DNA from: Streptococcus sp.
GTDB lineage: Bacteria > Bacillota > Bacilli > Lactobacillales > Streptococcaceae
Direction: 5' to 3'
DNA: 64,000 bases
NCBI GenBank assembly: GCA_030527925.1
Contig: JAUMZW010000001.1
Span: 29,455-93,454 of the forward strand
The position numbers and the translations under genes are program-made. The notes beneath the pieces were generated by a model. The model was given only the letters and a program-made list of their open reading frames with translations, did no database searches and was not told where the DNA came from. Shown here in pieces: positions 38,505-48,213 of the stretch; position 1 is the stretch's first letter, and each line of letters opens with the position of its first letter.

Positions 38505-39746
38505 TTATATTGCCCATTCTCCCTGTCTGAAAATGGGGATTCGTTGCCCGTCTTTAGTAATACCATCAATATCCATTTTATCAGAACCAATCATAAAATC
38601 GACATGGGTTGATGAGCGATTTAATCCAGCTTCTTTTAACTCTTCTTGCGACATATTGGTACCATTTTTCACACTAAAAGCATAAGCTTGCCCAATTGCT
38701 AAATGATTAGATGCGTTTTCGTCAAATAATGTGTTAAAGAAAGTTAAACCTGATAATGAAATGGGTGTTTTATGGGGAACTAGAGCGACTTCTCCCAATG
38801 ATTTTGCTCCCTCATTTTCAGTAATTAGTTTTTTTAAGGTTTTCTCCCCTGTTTTAGCTGTTGCTTCTATAATTTTACCATCTTTAAATGTAAATTTCAT
38901 ATCTTCAATGATAACACCAGCATAACTTAGTGGTTTTGTACTAGAAACATAACCGTCTGCTCTTTTATAGTCTGGAGCAGTAAAAACTTCTTCAGTTGGC
39001 ATATTTGCAATAAAATGTTGTCCTTGAGCATTGTAGCTACCAGCTGCTTCCCATATATGATTTTTAGGTAGACCAAGTGTGAGATCTGTTCCTGGAGCTG
39101 TGTAATGAAGAGCATCAAATTGTGCTTCATTTAAAATATTAGCTTTTTCAATTAGTAATTTTTCATGAGTTTCCCAAGCTTCAATAGGGTTTTCGTCATA
39201 AACACGATTTAACTTAAAAATAGTATCCCAAAGAGCATCTAATTGTTCAGTCTGGCTATTAAGATTAGGAAAAACAAGTTTTGCCTATTCTTTGCCAGCA
39301 GCAGCTACTAAGCACCAACTAATTTGATTTGATTGACTAGCTTGTCTTTGTTGTGTTAAAGCAAGTGCCAATGCTTTTGTATGTCGAGCTAATCTATCGC
39401 TATCAACTGTTGCAAAAGCATTTGGGTTATTGGAACGAACAACAAGTCGACTAGCTTTTTCATTTAGAAGATAAAGTGATTTATCAACTAAAAATTGTGG
39501 TACAGAATCAATAACGTCATCTGTTGCATAAAGTAATTCTTCTTTTAAAATAACATCATCAGTGTAGTCTACAAAAACTTTTTTTGCTCCAGCTTTATAT
39601 GCATAATGGGTTAAAAGTCTTGCAAACTTAGTTTGTTCAACAGAAATTGTGATAATGAGTGTTTGTTTGTTAGTAATATTGATTCCTTTTTTAATGATTA
39701 ATTCAGCATATTTTGCTAAATGAGTATCAAAGTTTTCCAAGGTCAT
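38505..39746 (-). pseudogene. pepS: Aminopeptidase PepS (M29), interrupted by an in-frame TAG
   Basis: The whole frame from 39746 to 38505 is 413 codons, exactly the usual PepS length, but codon 154 (39285-39287 on the minus strand) is TAG. The context AAAGKE-stop-AKLVFPN points to an original Trp codon (TGG to TAG). The residues on both sides are continuous and look conserved: metal and active-site region PTEEVFTAPDYKRADG, then HVDFMIGSDKMDIDG near the C-terminus. M29 aminopeptidases remove N-terminal residues, often aromatic or Arg, from peptides. No ATG with a ribosome site follows the stop closely; the first in-frame Met is that of MPTEEV at 39002, too late for a working enzyme. Confidence 0.9.
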
Positions 39747-39824
39747 ATATTCTCCTTAATTTAATGTTATAAATTTATGATATCATAAATTTATAAAAAT
39801 GTTTCATCTCACAAACATTGAAAT

Positions 39825-39853
39825 TTGCTAAATGTCCTTAATAATGGTATTAT
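39825..39853 (+). promoter_or_regulatory. Promoter of the DUF4044 small protein
   Basis: TTGCTA and TATTAT have a 17-base spacer, about 35 bases before the TTG start. Confidence 0.55.
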
Positions 39854-39888
39854 AAGAGGAAAAGAAGATTGAAAAAGAGGTAGTCAAA

Positions 39889-40020
39889 TTGGCATTTGGA
39901 GAGAATGGACCACGTAAAAAGACAGCTTTTGAAAAATTAACACTAGTTGTAATTATTGTCATGTTATTGGTAACTGTTGGCGGATTAATTATTACAGCAC
40001 TAGGCGCATTACGTTCATGA
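39889..40020 (+). CDS. DUF4044-type small membrane protein
   Basis: 43 residues from a TTG start with AAAGAGG 8 bases upstream. A basic N-terminal part (AFGENGPRKKTAFEKL) is followed by one membrane helix (VVIIVMLLVTVGGLIITAL) and a very short tail. This layout matches the DUF4044 family, small single-pass proteins common in streptococci. The function is unknown. It has its own promoter and a terminator before obgE, so it is transcribed independently. Confidence 0.8.
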   Translation: MAFGENGPRKKTAFEKLTLVVIIVMLLVTVGGLIITALGALRS

Positions 40021-40046
40021 TATAATTGACAGCTTGTCAAAAGATG

Positions 40047-40069
40047 AAAACGCTGTAAGGCGTTTTTTT
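40047..40069 (+). terminator. Terminator between the DUF4044 gene and obgE
   Basis: The stem AAAACGC / GCGTTTT (loop TGTAAG) is followed by a T-run. A separate small palindrome, TTGACA-GCT-TGTCAA, lies just upstream at 40026-40040. Confidence 0.8.
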
Positions 40070-40097
40070 ATGCTAATTGATAAATCGAGGTAATAAA

Positions 40098-41411
40098 ATG
40101 AGTATGTTTTTAGATACTGCCAAAATAAGTGTTAAGGCAGGAAGAGGTGGCGACGGTATGGTAGCCTTCCGTCGTGAAAAATATGTTCCCAATGGAGGAC
40201 CGTGGGGTGGTGATGGCGGACATGGAGGTCATGTCATTTTTAAGGTAGATGAAGGACTTCGTACCTTAATGGATTTTAGATATAATCGTCAATTTAAGGC
40301 TAAACCTGGTGAAAAAGGAATGACTAAAGGAATGCATGGGAGAGGTGCTGAGGACTTAATTGTTAAAATTCCACCTGGAACAACAATAAAAGATGCAGAG
40401 ACTGATAAAGTTATCACAGATCTTGTCGAAAATGGTCAAGAATTTATTATTGCAAAAGGTGGTCGAGGAGGCAGAGGGAATATCCGCTTTGCGACGCCAA
40501 GAAATCCTGCTCCTGAAATTGCAGAAAACGGTGAGCCAGGAGAAGAAAGAGAGTTACAGCTTGAGTTAAAAATTTTGGCTGATGTTGGTTTAGTTGGTTT
40601 TCCATCTGTTGGAAAATCCACTTTATTAAGTGTGGTTTCTGCAGCTAAACCTAAAATTGGAGCATACCATTTTACAACGATTGTTCCAAATTTAGGAATG
40701 GTTCGTACAAAGTCTGGTGAGAGTTTTGCAATGGCTGATTTACCAGGATTGATTGAAGGTGCTAGTCAAGGTATTGGATTAGGAACGCAGTTTTTACGTC
40801 ATATTGAGCGAACTAGAGTTATTTTACATGTTATCGATATGTCAGCTAGTGAGGGACGAGATCCTTATGAAGATTACCTTTCCATCAATAATGAGCTTGA
40901 GACCTATAACCTTCGTTTGATGGAACGTCCACAAATTATTGTTGCTAATAAAATGGATATGCCTGATTCAGCAGAAAATTTAGAGGAATTTAAAAGAAAA
41001 TTAGCTGCAAATTATGATGAATTTGATGATATGCCGATGATTTTTCCGATTTCTAGTTTAGCGCATCAAGGTTTAGAGAATCTATTAGATGCAACCGCTG
41101 AACTTTTAGATCAGACAGATGAATTCTTATTGTATGATGAGTCAGAGTTAGAACAAGAAGAAGTTTATTATGGCTTTGATGATGAAGAAAAACCATTTGA
41201 GATAACACGTGATGATGATGCGACATGGGTATTGTCAGGTGAAAAACTGGAACGTTTATTTGTTATGACTAATATGGAACGAGATGAATCAGTGATGAAA
41301 TTTGCAAGACAGTTACGAGGAATGGGTGTTGATGAAGCGCTTCGTGACCGAGGAGCAAAAGATGGAGATATCGTTCGTATTGGTAACTTTGAATTTGAAT
41401 TTGTCGATTAA
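40098..41411 (+). CDS. obgE: Obg-family ribosome-assembly GTPase
   Basis: 437 residues from the ATG of [10 protein letters not shown], with GAGGT upstream; a TTG at 40077 is rejected for lack of a ribosome site. The glycine-rich Obg domain ([19 protein letters not shown]) is followed by the GTPase domain: G1 [11 protein letters not shown] (about residue 165), G3 [10 protein letters not shown]4 NKMD. A C-terminal OCT domain ends FEFEFVD. Obg acts in 50S subunit maturation and stress signalling and is essential in many bacteria. It is followed by a 52-residue gene 18 bases downstream. Confidence 0.96.
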   Translation: MSMFLDTAKISVKAGRGGDGMVAFRREKYVPNGGPWGGDGGHGGHVIFKVDEGLRTLMDFRYNRQFKAKPGEKGMTKGMHGRGAEDLIVKIPPGTTIKDAETDKVITDLVENGQEFIIAKGGRGGRGNIRFATPRNPAPEIAENGEPGEERELQLELKILADVGLVGFPSVGKSTLLSVVSAAKPKIGAYHFTTIVPNLGMVRTKSGESFAMADLPGLIEGASQGIGLGTQFLRHIERTRVILHVIDMSASEGRDPYEDYLSINNELETYNLRLMERPQIIVANKMDMPDSAENLEEFKRKLAANYDEFDDMPMIFPISSLAHQGLENLLDATAELLDQTDEFLLYDESELEQEEVYYGFDDEEKPFEITRDDDATWVLSGEKLERLFVMTNMERDESVMKFARQLRGMGVDEALRDRGAKDGDIVRIGNFEFEFVD

Positions 41412-41429
41412 ATTTAAGGAGAATGCAAA

Positions 41430-41588
41430 ATGGGAGATAAACCAATATCTTTTAAAGATAAGGATGGAAATTTTGTCTCGGCTGCAGATGTTTGGAATGA
41501 AGAAAAATTGACAGAATTATTTAATCGTTTGAATCCTAATCGAAAGTTTCGATTAGAGCGTGAAAAAGTAGATGGGGGTGATAGTTAA
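41430..41588 (+). CDS. Small conserved protein downstream of obgE
   Basis: 52 residues (begins MGDKPISFKDKDG, ends KVDGGDS). A strong Shine-Dalgarno (AAGGAG) lies about 9 bases upstream. It is charged, with no membrane segment or signal, and has the motif LFNRLNPNRKFRLERE. Proteins like it follow obg in other streptococci, from memory. The function is unknown. It overlaps the next gene by 17 bases. Confidence 0.75.
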   Translation: MGDKPISFKDKDGNFVSAADVWNEEKLTELFNRLNPNRKFRLEREKVDGGDS

Positions 41589-42117
41589 TCCCATTATGAA
41601 AAAAATGTTACTTCAATATAAGTTTGATCATAAAAAGTTTAAACTTGGAATGAGGACGGTTAAGAGCGGGTTGGCTATTTTTATAGTGATTTTATTATTC
41701 CATCTTTTGGGCTGGCATGGGATACAAATTGGTACTTTAACTGCTGTCTTTAGTTTAAGAGAGGATTTTGATAAAAGTGTTAGTTTTGGTTTATCTCGTG
41801 TAATTGGAAATAGTATTGGTGGTATACTAGCTTTAATTTTTCTTATAATCCATCAATTTTTTCATGAAAATTTTCTTGTCACACTTTTTTTGATTCCTAT
41901 TTTTTCAATGCTTGTTATTATGATTAATGTTGCAATTTCTAATAAAGCAGGTGTAATAGGAAGTATAGCAGCTTTCTTAATTATTAGTACTTCAATTCCT
42001 GTTGGGGATACAACCATGTATGCCATTGCCCGAATTTTTGAAACCTTCTGTGGTGTTTTCATTGCAACACTTGTTAATGCAGATATTGATAGGTTGAGGA
42101 AAAAATTAAAAAAATAA
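41572..42117 (+). CDS. Aromatic acid exporter-family (ArAE/FUSC-like) membrane protein
   Basis: 181 residues if the ATG at 41572 is used; an ATG at 41596 is also possible, and none of the candidates has a good ribosome site, so translation is probably coupled to the overlapping small gene. About five membrane segments are seen from residue 30 to 165 (IFIVILLFHLLGW, GILALIFLIIHQF, IPIFSMLVIMI and others). The sequence fits the short ArAE_1/DUF939-type proteins of streptococci. It lacks the long cytoplasmic domain of larger members. Transport substrate is unknown. Confidence 0.75.
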   Translation: MGVIVNPIMKKMLLQYKFDHKKFKLGMRTVKSGLAIFIVILLFHLLGWHGIQIGTLTAVFSLREDFDKSVSFGLSRVIGNSIGGILALIFLIIHQFFHENFLVTLFLIPIFSMLVIMINVAISNKAGVIGSIAAFLIISTSIPVGDTTMYAIARIFETFCGVFIATLVNADIDRLRKKLKK

Positions 42118-42129
42118 ATGTGTTGATCA

Positions 42130-42181
42130 TGTTATATTTTATAACATCAAAGGTTGACATATTTTTTTTTTTAGTTATAAT
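42130..42181 (+). promoter_or_regulatory. GlnR operator and glnRA promoter
   Basis: TGTTATATTTTATAACA (42130-42146) matches the GlnR consensus TGTNA-N7-TNACA perfectly. TTGACA (42154-42159) and TATAAT (42176-42181) with a 16-base spacer follow. The operator just upstream of the -35 fits autoregulation of glnRA by GlnR with glutamine synthetase. Confidence 0.9.
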
Positions 42182-42202
42182 AAAATAGAAAGGAGGGTCA
42201 CC

Positions 42203-42577
42203 ATGAAAGAAAAAGAACTCAGACGTTCAATGGCAGTATTTCCGATAGGTACTGTCATGCAATTAACAGATTTATCGGCTCGCCAGATTCGTTATTATGA
42301 AGATCAAAATTTGATTAAACCAGAGCGTAATTCGGGTAATAGACGAATGTATTCGCTAAACGATATGGATAGATTGCTTGAAATCAAAGATTTTTTATCG
42401 GATGGATTTAATATTGCGGCTATTAAGCGTAAGTATTCTGAACGAGAAGAAAATAAATTAAACAAGCAAAAATCTTTGACTGATGCTGACGTTCGACGTA
42501 TTCTACATGATGAACTCCAAAATCAAGGAAGGTTTTCTTCCCCGTCGCAACAGTTTGGCAATTTACGTTTTAGATAA
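42203..42577 (+). CDS. glnR: MerR-family nitrogen regulator GlnR
   Basis: 124 residues. The N-terminal MerR-type winged helix contains MQLTDLSARQIRYYEDQNLI and RRMYSLNDMDRLLEIKDFL. The C-terminal tail with KQKSLTDADVRRILHDELQ is of the type through which GlnR senses feedback-inhibited glutamine synthetase. The Shine-Dalgarno is AGGAGGG. It represses glnRA and other nitrogen genes when glutamine is plentiful. Its own box lies upstream and glnA follows 29 bases downstream. Confidence 0.96.
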   Translation: MKEKELRRSMAVFPIGTVMQLTDLSARQIRYYEDQNLIKPERNSGNRRMYSLNDMDRLLEIKDFLSDGFNIAAIKRKYSEREENKLNKQKSLTDADVRRILHDELQNQGRFSSPSQQFGNLRFR

Positions 42578-42606
42578 CGTAAGATTTTTTAAAATAAGGA
42601 GTAGTT

Positions 42607-43953
42607 ATGACAATCACAGCAGCTGACATTCGTCGTGAAGTTAAAGAAAAAAATGTTACATTTTTACGTTTGATGTTTACGGATATTTTAGGAATTATGA
42701 AAAATGTTGAAATTCCTGCTACTGACGAACAGCTTGAAAAAGTACTTTCAAACAAAGTGATGTTCGATGGATCTTCCATTGAAGGATTTGTTCGTATTAA
42801 TGAGTCTGATATGTATCTTTATCCAGATTTGGATACCTGGATTGTCTTTCCATGGGGAGATGAAAATGGGGCAGTTGCAGGTTTAATCTGTGATGTTTAT
42901 ACACCTGAAGGTAAACCTTTTGCTGGAGACCCGCGTGGTAATTTGAAAAAATCTTTAAAACGTATGGAAGAAATGGGATATAAGTCATTTAACTTAGGTC
43001 CAGAGCCAGAATTCTTCTTATTTAAAAAAGATGAGGATGGTAATCCAACTCTTGACGTTAATGATAAGGGTGGTTATTTTGATTTAGCACCGATTGATTT
43101 AGCCGATAATACTCGTCGTGAAATCGTTAATGTTTTAACTAAAATGGGATTTGAAGTAGAAGCTAGTCACCATGAAGTAGCAGTAGGTCAGCATGAAATA
43201 GACTTTAAATATGCTGATGTTTTAAAAGCTTGTGATAATATTCAATTATTTAAACTTGTTGTTAAGACAATTGCTCATAAACATGGCTTATATGCGACAT
43301 TTATGGCTAAACCTAAATTTGGTATTTCAGGATCTGGTATGCATTGTAACATGTCATTATTTACAAAAGATGGTCAAAATGCATTCTTTGATTCAAATGA
43401 TGAAAAAGGTATGCAATTATCAGCAGATGCTTACCATTTCCTAGGTGGCTTGATGAAACATGCTTACAACTATACAGCAATCATTAACCCAACTGTTAAT
43501 TCTTATAAGCGTTTAGTGCCAGGTTATGAAGCTCCTGTTTATGTTGCATGGGCTGGTCGTAACAGATCACCATTAATTCGTGTACCTGCTTCTCGTGGCA
43601 TGGGTACTCGTTTGGAATTACGTTCAGTGGACCCAACGGCTAATCCATACCTAGCACTTGCAGTTCTTCTTAGTTCAGGTCTTGACGGTATTGAAAATAA
43701 AATTGAAGCTCCAGCTCCTGTTGAAACTAATATTTACGCAATGTCTGCTGAGGAACGTCATGCAGCAGGAATTATTGATCTACCTTCAACTTTACATAAT
43801 GCATTAAAAGCATTACAAACAGATGAAGTAGTTAAAGATGCTTTAGGTGAGCATATTTATACTAATTTCCTTGAAGCAAAACGTATTGAGTGGTCAAGTT
43901 ATGCAACATTCGTTTCACAATGGGAAATTGATAATTATTTAGATATCTATTAA
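42607..43953 (+). CDS. glnA: Glutamine synthetase type I
   Basis: 448 residues (GSI-alpha length). Signatures include [13 protein letters not shown] (beta-grasp), [10 protein letters not shown] (metal ligands), [10 protein letters not shown], the ATP-binding [14 protein letters not shown] and NRSPLIRVP. There is no adenylylation-site insert, as expected in Firmicutes where GS is controlled by feedback and by GlnR. It makes glutamine from glutamate, ammonia and ATP. It is the second gene of the glnRA operon, followed by a long hairpin terminator. Confidence 0.98.
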   Translation: MTITAADIRREVKEKNVTFLRLMFTDILGIMKNVEIPATDEQLEKVLSNKVMFDGSSIEGFVRINESDMYLYPDLDTWIVFPWGDENGAVAGLICDVYTPEGKPFAGDPRGNLKKSLKRMEEMGYKSFNLGPEPEFFLFKKDEDGNPTLDVNDKGGYFDLAPIDLADNTRREIVNVLTKMGFEVEASHHEVAVGQHEIDFKYADVLKACDNIQLFKLVVKTIAHKHGLYATFMAKPKFGISGSGMHCNMSLFTKDGQNAFFDSNDEKGMQLSADAYHFLGGLMKHAYNYTAIINPTVNSYKRLVPGYEAPVYVAWAGRNRSPLIRVPASRGMGTRLELRSVDPTANPYLALAVLLSSGLDGIENKIEAPAPVETNIYAMSAEERHAAGIIDLPSTLHNALKALQTDEVVKDALGEHIYTNFLEAKRIEWSSYATFVSQWEIDNYLDIY

Positions 43954-44037
43954 TTTTGTAGGTGAAAATAAAAATGCAGAAGTCAGGTTTAAAATATAGT
44001 TGAACTAAAATTTTGTTTATGTTAATTCTTAATCAAT

Positions 44038-44086
44038 AAAAAATTCTTAGAAAAACTTTATTAAAGTTTTTCTAAGAATTTTTTTA
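44038..44086 (+). terminator. glnRA terminator
   Basis: A long perfect stem (about 20 bp, AAATTCTTAGAAAAACTTT and its complement) is followed by a T-run, about 85 bases after the glnA stop. Confidence 0.9.
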
Positions 44087-44182
44087 TATGTGGATTAAAG
44101 AAAGATGCCGTATATAAGATTTTTCACCTTTTTGGAAATATAAGAACTTGCGTTATTAATATGCAAGTAAAATTTTAACATT

Positions 44183-45190
44183 TCATTTGTTTGACCTTGT
44201 TTTGATATAATCTAATTTTTCTTGTCTTGATTTTTTTTTGAATTGAAATTCTGCCTTCATAGCTTCTTTTTTTGACTTAAATTTTTCTTGATAGATAAGT
44301 TTCACCGGAAGTCTAGATTTAGTATACTTTGCTCCCTTTCCTGAATTATGAGTTTTTAATCTTTTTGTAACATCAGTACTGTAGCCAGTGTATAAGGTTT
44401 TATCGGCACATTCTAAAACATAAAGATAGGCTTCTTTTTCTTTAGGGTTCCCATAATAAATATTGTGAATTTCATCAGTGTATTCTCCATTTTCTTTATG
44501 AACAAATAGAGGATTCAAGATTTTCATACCATCTATCGACCCATCTTTTATAGCTTCTATAAGTAATAGATTTGCTTCTTTTCCAATTTTTGGGAAAAGA
44601 AATTGAATTTTTTTAGGAGCTAAGTTATATTTTCTTAAGGTATCAAGGATATCTAAGAATCGGTCAGGTCGATGAACAAGAGCTAGTCTTCCATTTGATT
44701 TGAGAGCTTGTTGGCTAACTTTACAAATTTCATCTAAGTTAGTAGTGATTTCATGCCTTGCAAGAAGATAATATTGACTGATATTTTTTTTTGAACTTTC
44801 CTGAGTTTTAAAATAAGGGGGATTACAAAAGATGAGGTCTACATTTGATCGTGGAACATGATTGAGTAAATTTTTTAAGTCATCGTTAACCATTGTTACT
44901 TGATTTTCTAAATGGTTTAGTAATATACTACGTTGTCCCATTTCAGCAAGACGTTCTTGTAATTCGATTTCTAATATTTTTGCCTTGGTATTTGAAGATG
45001 CAAATAGTCCAACAGCCCCATTTCCAGAACATAAATCAACAATTAAGCCTTTGCTAGGCAGTTTAGGAAATCTGGAGAGGAGAACACTATCAATTGAATA
45101 GGAGAAAACTTCTCTATTTTGTATAATTTTGACATCTGTGGAAAAGAGTTGGTCAATTCGTTCATTTTCTTTTAAAATAGTATTTTTCAT
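44183..45190 (-). CDS. Fusion: tRNA1(Val) A37 methyltransferase-like protein + GIY-YIG nuclease domain
   Basis: 335 residues. Residues ~1-250 are a TrmN6/YfiC-like SAM-dependent methyltransferase, with [13 protein letters not shown] (SAM loop, about residue 50) and FCNPPYF (catalytic NPPY, about 120). Residues ~255-335 are a GIY-YIG domain of the UPF0213 type: [20 protein letters not shown], then [17 protein letters not shown] and a Glu in MKAEFQFKK. In many streptococci these are two adjacent genes. Here a single open frame joins them at about [11 protein letters not shown], with no internal ribosome site seen. The methyltransferase part would modify A37 of tRNA; the GIY-YIG part has no known substrate. 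It is a single gene on the minus strand. Confidence 0.82.
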   Translation of the reverse strand: MKNTILKENERIDQLFSTDVKIIQNREVFSYSIDSVLLSRFPKLPSKGLIVDLCSGNGAVGLFASSNTKAKILEIELQERLAEMGQRSILLNHLENQVTMVNDDLKNLLNHVPRSNVDLIFCNPPYFKTQESSKKNISQYYLLARHEITTNLDEICKVSQQALKSNGRLALVHRPDRFLDILDTLRKYNLAPKKIQFLFPKIGKEANLLLIEAIKDGSIDGMKILNPLFVHKENGEYTDEIHNIYYGNPKEKEAYLYVLECADKTLYTGYSTDVTKRLKTHNSGKGAKYTKSRLPVKLIYQEKFKSKKEAMKAEFQFKKKSRQEKLDYIKTRSNK

Positions 45191-45292
45191 AGTCTTATTA
45201 TATCAAAAGTCTATTTGCTTTAATACGACAAATTCTTTTCATTACTTGGTATTCATGGTAAAATGAAGTAATTAAAATTTAAGGAGTGTCAT

Positions 45293-46033
45293 GTGTTTTA
45301 TACTTATTTACGTGGTTTAGTTGTTTTTTTATTATGGATTATCAATGGCAACGCACATTACCATAATGAAGATAAAATTTTACCAAATGATGAAAATTAT
45401 ATTTTAGTTGCTCCACATCGAACTTGGTGGGACCCAGTTTATATGGCTTTTGCTGCTAGACCAAAACAATTTATGTTTATGGCAAAGAAAGAATTGTTTA
45501 CGAACCGAATCTTTGGGTGGTGGATTAGGATGTGTGGTGCTTTTCCAATTGACCGTAAAAATCCAGGTCAAGAAGCGATTAAATATCCTGTTAATATGCT
45601 TAAAAAAAGCAATCGTTCACTCGTAATGTTTCCAAGTGGAAGTAGACATTCAAAAGATGTTAAGGGTGGGGTTGCTGTCATTGCAAAAATGGCTAAAGTT
45701 AAGATTATGCCAGTTGTCTATGGTGGACCAATGGAAATTAAAGGTTTACTCAAAGGAGAACGTGTTGATATGAACTTTGGTAATCCTATTGATGTATCAG
45801 ATATCAAACGCTTAAATGATGAAGGGATAGAAATAATTTCCCATCGTATTCAATCTGAATTTTACAGATTAGATGAAGAAAACAAAGCTAACTTTTCTAT
45901 AAAAAAACCAAATCCACTAACGTACATTTATCGCATTCCTTTAGGAATTGTTGCTATTGTGGTTGTTCTTTTAACATTGTTGTTTAGTTTCTTAGCAAGT
46001 TTTGTATGGCAACCGGAAAAACATTTGAAATAG
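45293..46033 (+). CDS. plsC: 1-acyl-sn-glycerol-3-phosphate acyltransferase
   Basis: 246 residues from a GTG start, six bases behind AAGGAG. An ATG two bases upstream is out of frame and quickly terminated. The acyltransferase motif HRTWWD (HX4D, about residues 43-48) and FPSGSRHSKDVKGG (variant of FPEGTRS) are clear. One hydrophobic segment lies at each end (about residues 5-18 and 215-240). PlsC adds the second acyl chain in making phosphatidic acid at the membrane. A Nudix gene follows 16 bases downstream in the same direction. Confidence 0.9.
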   Translation: MFYTYLRGLVVFLLWIINGNAHYHNEDKILPNDENYILVAPHRTWWDPVYMAFAARPKQFMFMAKKELFTNRIFGWWIRMCGAFPIDRKNPGQEAIKYPVNMLKKSNRSLVMFPSGSRHSKDVKGGVAVIAKMAKVKIMPVVYGGPMEIKGLLKGERVDMNFGNPIDVSDIKRLNDEGIEIISHRIQSEFYRLDEENKANFSIKKPNPLTYIYRIPLGIVAIVVVLLTLLFSFLASFVWQPEKHLK

Positions 46034-46049
46034 AAATAGAATAATCTAC

Positions 46050-46529
46050 ATGGAATACCGTAATCATTTTGGCGTCTATGGCATTTGTTATAGAGATAAT
46101 AAACTGCTTTGCATTAGGAAAAATAAGAATTCAGGCCCCTACTCAGGCTATTATGATTTACCAGGTGGGAGTCAAAAATCAGGTGAAAGTTTAAAGGATA
46201 CCTTAAAGCGAGAATTATTAGAAGAGACTGGATATCTAGTAAAGCAAGTAACTGATAGTACCATTCGTGATGTCTTTGTGCAGGAACAAGGGAAGTCTTA
46301 TTGTGTGCATCACATTGGCGCGCTCTATACAGTTGTACTGTCAAAAAATCCTGTTACACAAATTGTTAGAAATATTGATGATGGGAAATGTAATGATGCA
46401 CTAGCTTGTTACTGGCTAGATATTAATTTAGAGCTATACAACAATGCTTCTCCCTTATTAAGATTTTATCTTGATAGGCTAGAAGATGGTCAAACTAAGC
46501 ACTATTCAAATTGGAAACGAAAAATTTAG
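46050..46529 (+). CDS. Nudix hydrolase
   Basis: 159 residues. The Nudix box runs from about residue 37 to 59 (GGSQKSGES, then LKRELLEETGY), with the catalytic REXXEE pattern present as RELLEE. The N-terminal YGICYRDNKLLCIRK is the usual first strand pair. The substrate cannot be told; a nucleoside-diphosphate derivative is likely. It is probably co-transcribed with plsC, and a terminator starts at its stop codon. Confidence 0.88.
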   Translation: MEYRNHFGVYGICYRDNKLLCIRKNKNSGPYSGYYDLPGGSQKSGESLKDTLKRELLEETGYLVKQVTDSTIRDVFVQEQGKSYCVHHIGALYTVVLSKNPVTQIVRNIDDGKCNDALACYWLDINLELYNNASPLLRFYLDRLEDGQTKHYSNWKRKI

Positions 46530-46552
46530 CTAGGCTTAAGCCTAGTTTTTTT
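46530..46552 (+). terminator. plsC-Nudix terminator
   Basis: The perfect stem CTAGGCTTAAGCCTAG is followed by a run of seven T. Confidence 0.9.
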
Positions 46553-46688
46553 ATTTTTTTATCATAAAATGACTTTACTTATAGGAAAAATATAACAGGC
46601 TATAAAAAAAATGTATAGATGTCAGTATCACAATAGGATAAATAGTGTGTTATAATGAGACAAATCTTACTAAATGGAGGGATTATTC

Positions 46689-47585
46689 ATGACAGATAGT
46701 TTAAATTTAATTGGTAATACACCAGTTTATCAACTTCCAGGGACATCAATTTTCTTAAAATTAGAAAAATATAATCTTGGTGGTAGTGTTAAGGATAGAG
46801 CTGTTCTTGGAATGTTATTAGAAGCAAAAGAACAAGGTAAGTTAAATGAGAATTCTATAATTGTTGAGGCAACAAGTGGAAATACTGGAATTGCGACAGC
46901 CCTACTAGCTTCTATTTTTGGCTATAAGGCAATTATTGTCATGCCAGAGAGCATGAGTATTGAACGACGAGCAGTCATTAAATCATACGGAGCTCAATTA
47001 GTTTTGACACCAAAAGAATTGGGAATAAAAGGGTCTATTGATAAAGCTAAAGAAATTTTGGAAACATTTGATAATACACTTTCTCTTAGTCAGTTTGATA
47101 ATCCAGCAAATCCAAATTACCATTACAAAACTACAGCTAAAGAAATTTTAAATCAAGTCCCAGATATTGATATTTTTGTAGCTGGTGTAGGTACGGGTGG
47201 AACTTTTACAGGTGTATCAAAGTTTTTAAAAGAGAAAAAAGATATTTTAGCAGTTGCAATCGAACCAGCTGAATCTCCTGCTATTTCACAAGGACATGGA
47301 GGTTCACATCGTATCCAAGGTATTGGAACTGGTTTTTTACCAAAAAATTTTGACAATTCTTTAATGGATGAAGTTTATACGGTATCATCAGAAGAAGCTA
47401 TGGAAGAAGCAAAAAACTTTATCCGTTCAACTGGTATTGGAGTTGGTATTTCATCTGGAGCAGCAATTTCAGGTGCAAAAAAAGTTGCAGCTAACTATCC
47501 AAATAGAACAATTGTAACGGTATTACCTGATGGTGCAGAAAAATATTATTCTCTCTTTGATTTTGAAGAAGTGACTTATTTGTAA
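46689..47585 (+). CDS. cysK: Cysteine synthase (O-acetylserine sulfhydrylase)
   Basis: 298 residues from the ATG at 46689, which has GGAGG 8 bases upstream; an ATG five codons earlier overlaps that ribosome site and is rejected. PLP-binding Lys lies in GGSVKDRA (about residue 37), with the substrate loop TSGNTG and the phosphate-cradle GTGGTFTG. It forms cysteine from O-acetylserine and sulfide. The serine acetyltransferase gene that makes its substrate follows 5 bases downstream. A TATAAT near 46650 may be the promoter -10. No T-box leader was recognised. A cystathionine beta-synthase-like or CysM specificity cannot be ruled out. Confidence 0.9.
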   Translation: MTDSLNLIGNTPVYQLPGTSIFLKLEKYNLGGSVKDRAVLGMLLEAKEQGKLNENSIIVEATSGNTGIATALLASIFGYKAIIVMPESMSIERRAVIKSYGAQLVLTPKELGIKGSIDKAKEILETFDNTLSLSQFDNPANPNYHYKTTAKEILNQVPDIDIFVAGVGTGGTFTGVSKFLKEKKDILAVAIEPAESPAISQGHGGSHRIQGIGTGFLPKNFDNSLMDEVYTVSSEEAMEEAKNFIRSTGIGVGISSGAAISGAKKVAANYPNRTIVTVLPDGAEKYYSLFDFEEVTYL

Positions 47586-47590
47586 ATCTA

Positions 47591-48118
47591 ATGGCATTTA
47601 TTTTACAATTAAGATATAATATCCAACGTGTTTTCGGCTTAGACCCAAGTGCCAAGTCGTGGTTGATGGTACTATTAACTTATCCTCATATTACAGCTCT
47701 AAATTATCATTTTTTTGCTCATAAATGTTATCAAAAAGGGTTTTATACCTTTGCACGTATGATTGCTAAACGGGCAAGACGTTTGACTGGTATTGAGATT
47801 CATCCAGGTGCGCAAATCGGAAAAGGTCTTTTTATTGATCATGGTATGGGTGTTGTTATTGGAGAGACAGCAATCATTGGTGATAATGTCATGCTTTTTC
47901 ATGGTGTAACTTTAGGTGGAACAAAACAAGAACCGATAAAACGTCATCCCACAATTGAAGATAATGTTCTTATAGGGGCTGGTAGTAAGATTTTAGGGAA
48001 CATTGTCATTGGAAAAAATACTAAGATTGGTTGTAATGTCGTTATCAAAAAGAGCATTAAACCTAATTCAATTGTTTATGATACACGACCTTTGGTTGTT
48101 GAGAATAAATCGTTTTAA
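47591..48118 (+). CDS. cysE: Serine O-acetyltransferase (hexapeptide repeat)
   Basis: 175 residues. A helical N-terminal half precedes a left-handed beta-helix with the SAT signatures [32 protein letters not shown] and [10 protein letters not shown]. It makes O-acetylserine for the adjacent cysK. The N-terminal region is short, as in EpsC-type enzymes. The C-terminus ends ENKSF and lacks the terminal Ile that docks in CysK active sites in the classical cysteine synthase complex. No Shine-Dalgarno is seen before its ATG, so it is probably translated by coupling with cysK. Confidence 0.92.
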   Translation: MAFILQLRYNIQRVFGLDPSAKSWLMVLLTYPHITALNYHFFAHKCYQKGFYTFARMIAKRARRLTGIEIHPGAQIGKGLFIDHGMGVVIGETAIIGDNVMLFHGVTLGGTKQEPIKRHPTIEDNVLIGAGSKILGNIVIGKNTKIGCNVVIKKSIKPNSIVYDTRPLVVENKSF

Positions 48119-48120
48119 AT

Positions 48121-48150
48121 AAAAAAGAGGATTCTTATAATCCTCTTTTT
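48121..48150 (+). terminator. cysK-cysE terminator
   Basis: The stem AAAAAGAGGAT / ATCCTCTTTTT starts directly after the cysE stop. Confidence 0.88.
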
Positions 48151-48213
48151 GTGTGAGATAAGATATATTTTGATATAATATAGGGAAGTTAAACTGATGT
48201 ACGGAGGGATTTT

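Noticed and set aside
40026..40040. TTGACA-GCT-TGTCAA as an operator or promoter -35
   Set aside because: No -10 box at a proper distance, and a terminator follows at once; it is probably chance or part of the terminator region.
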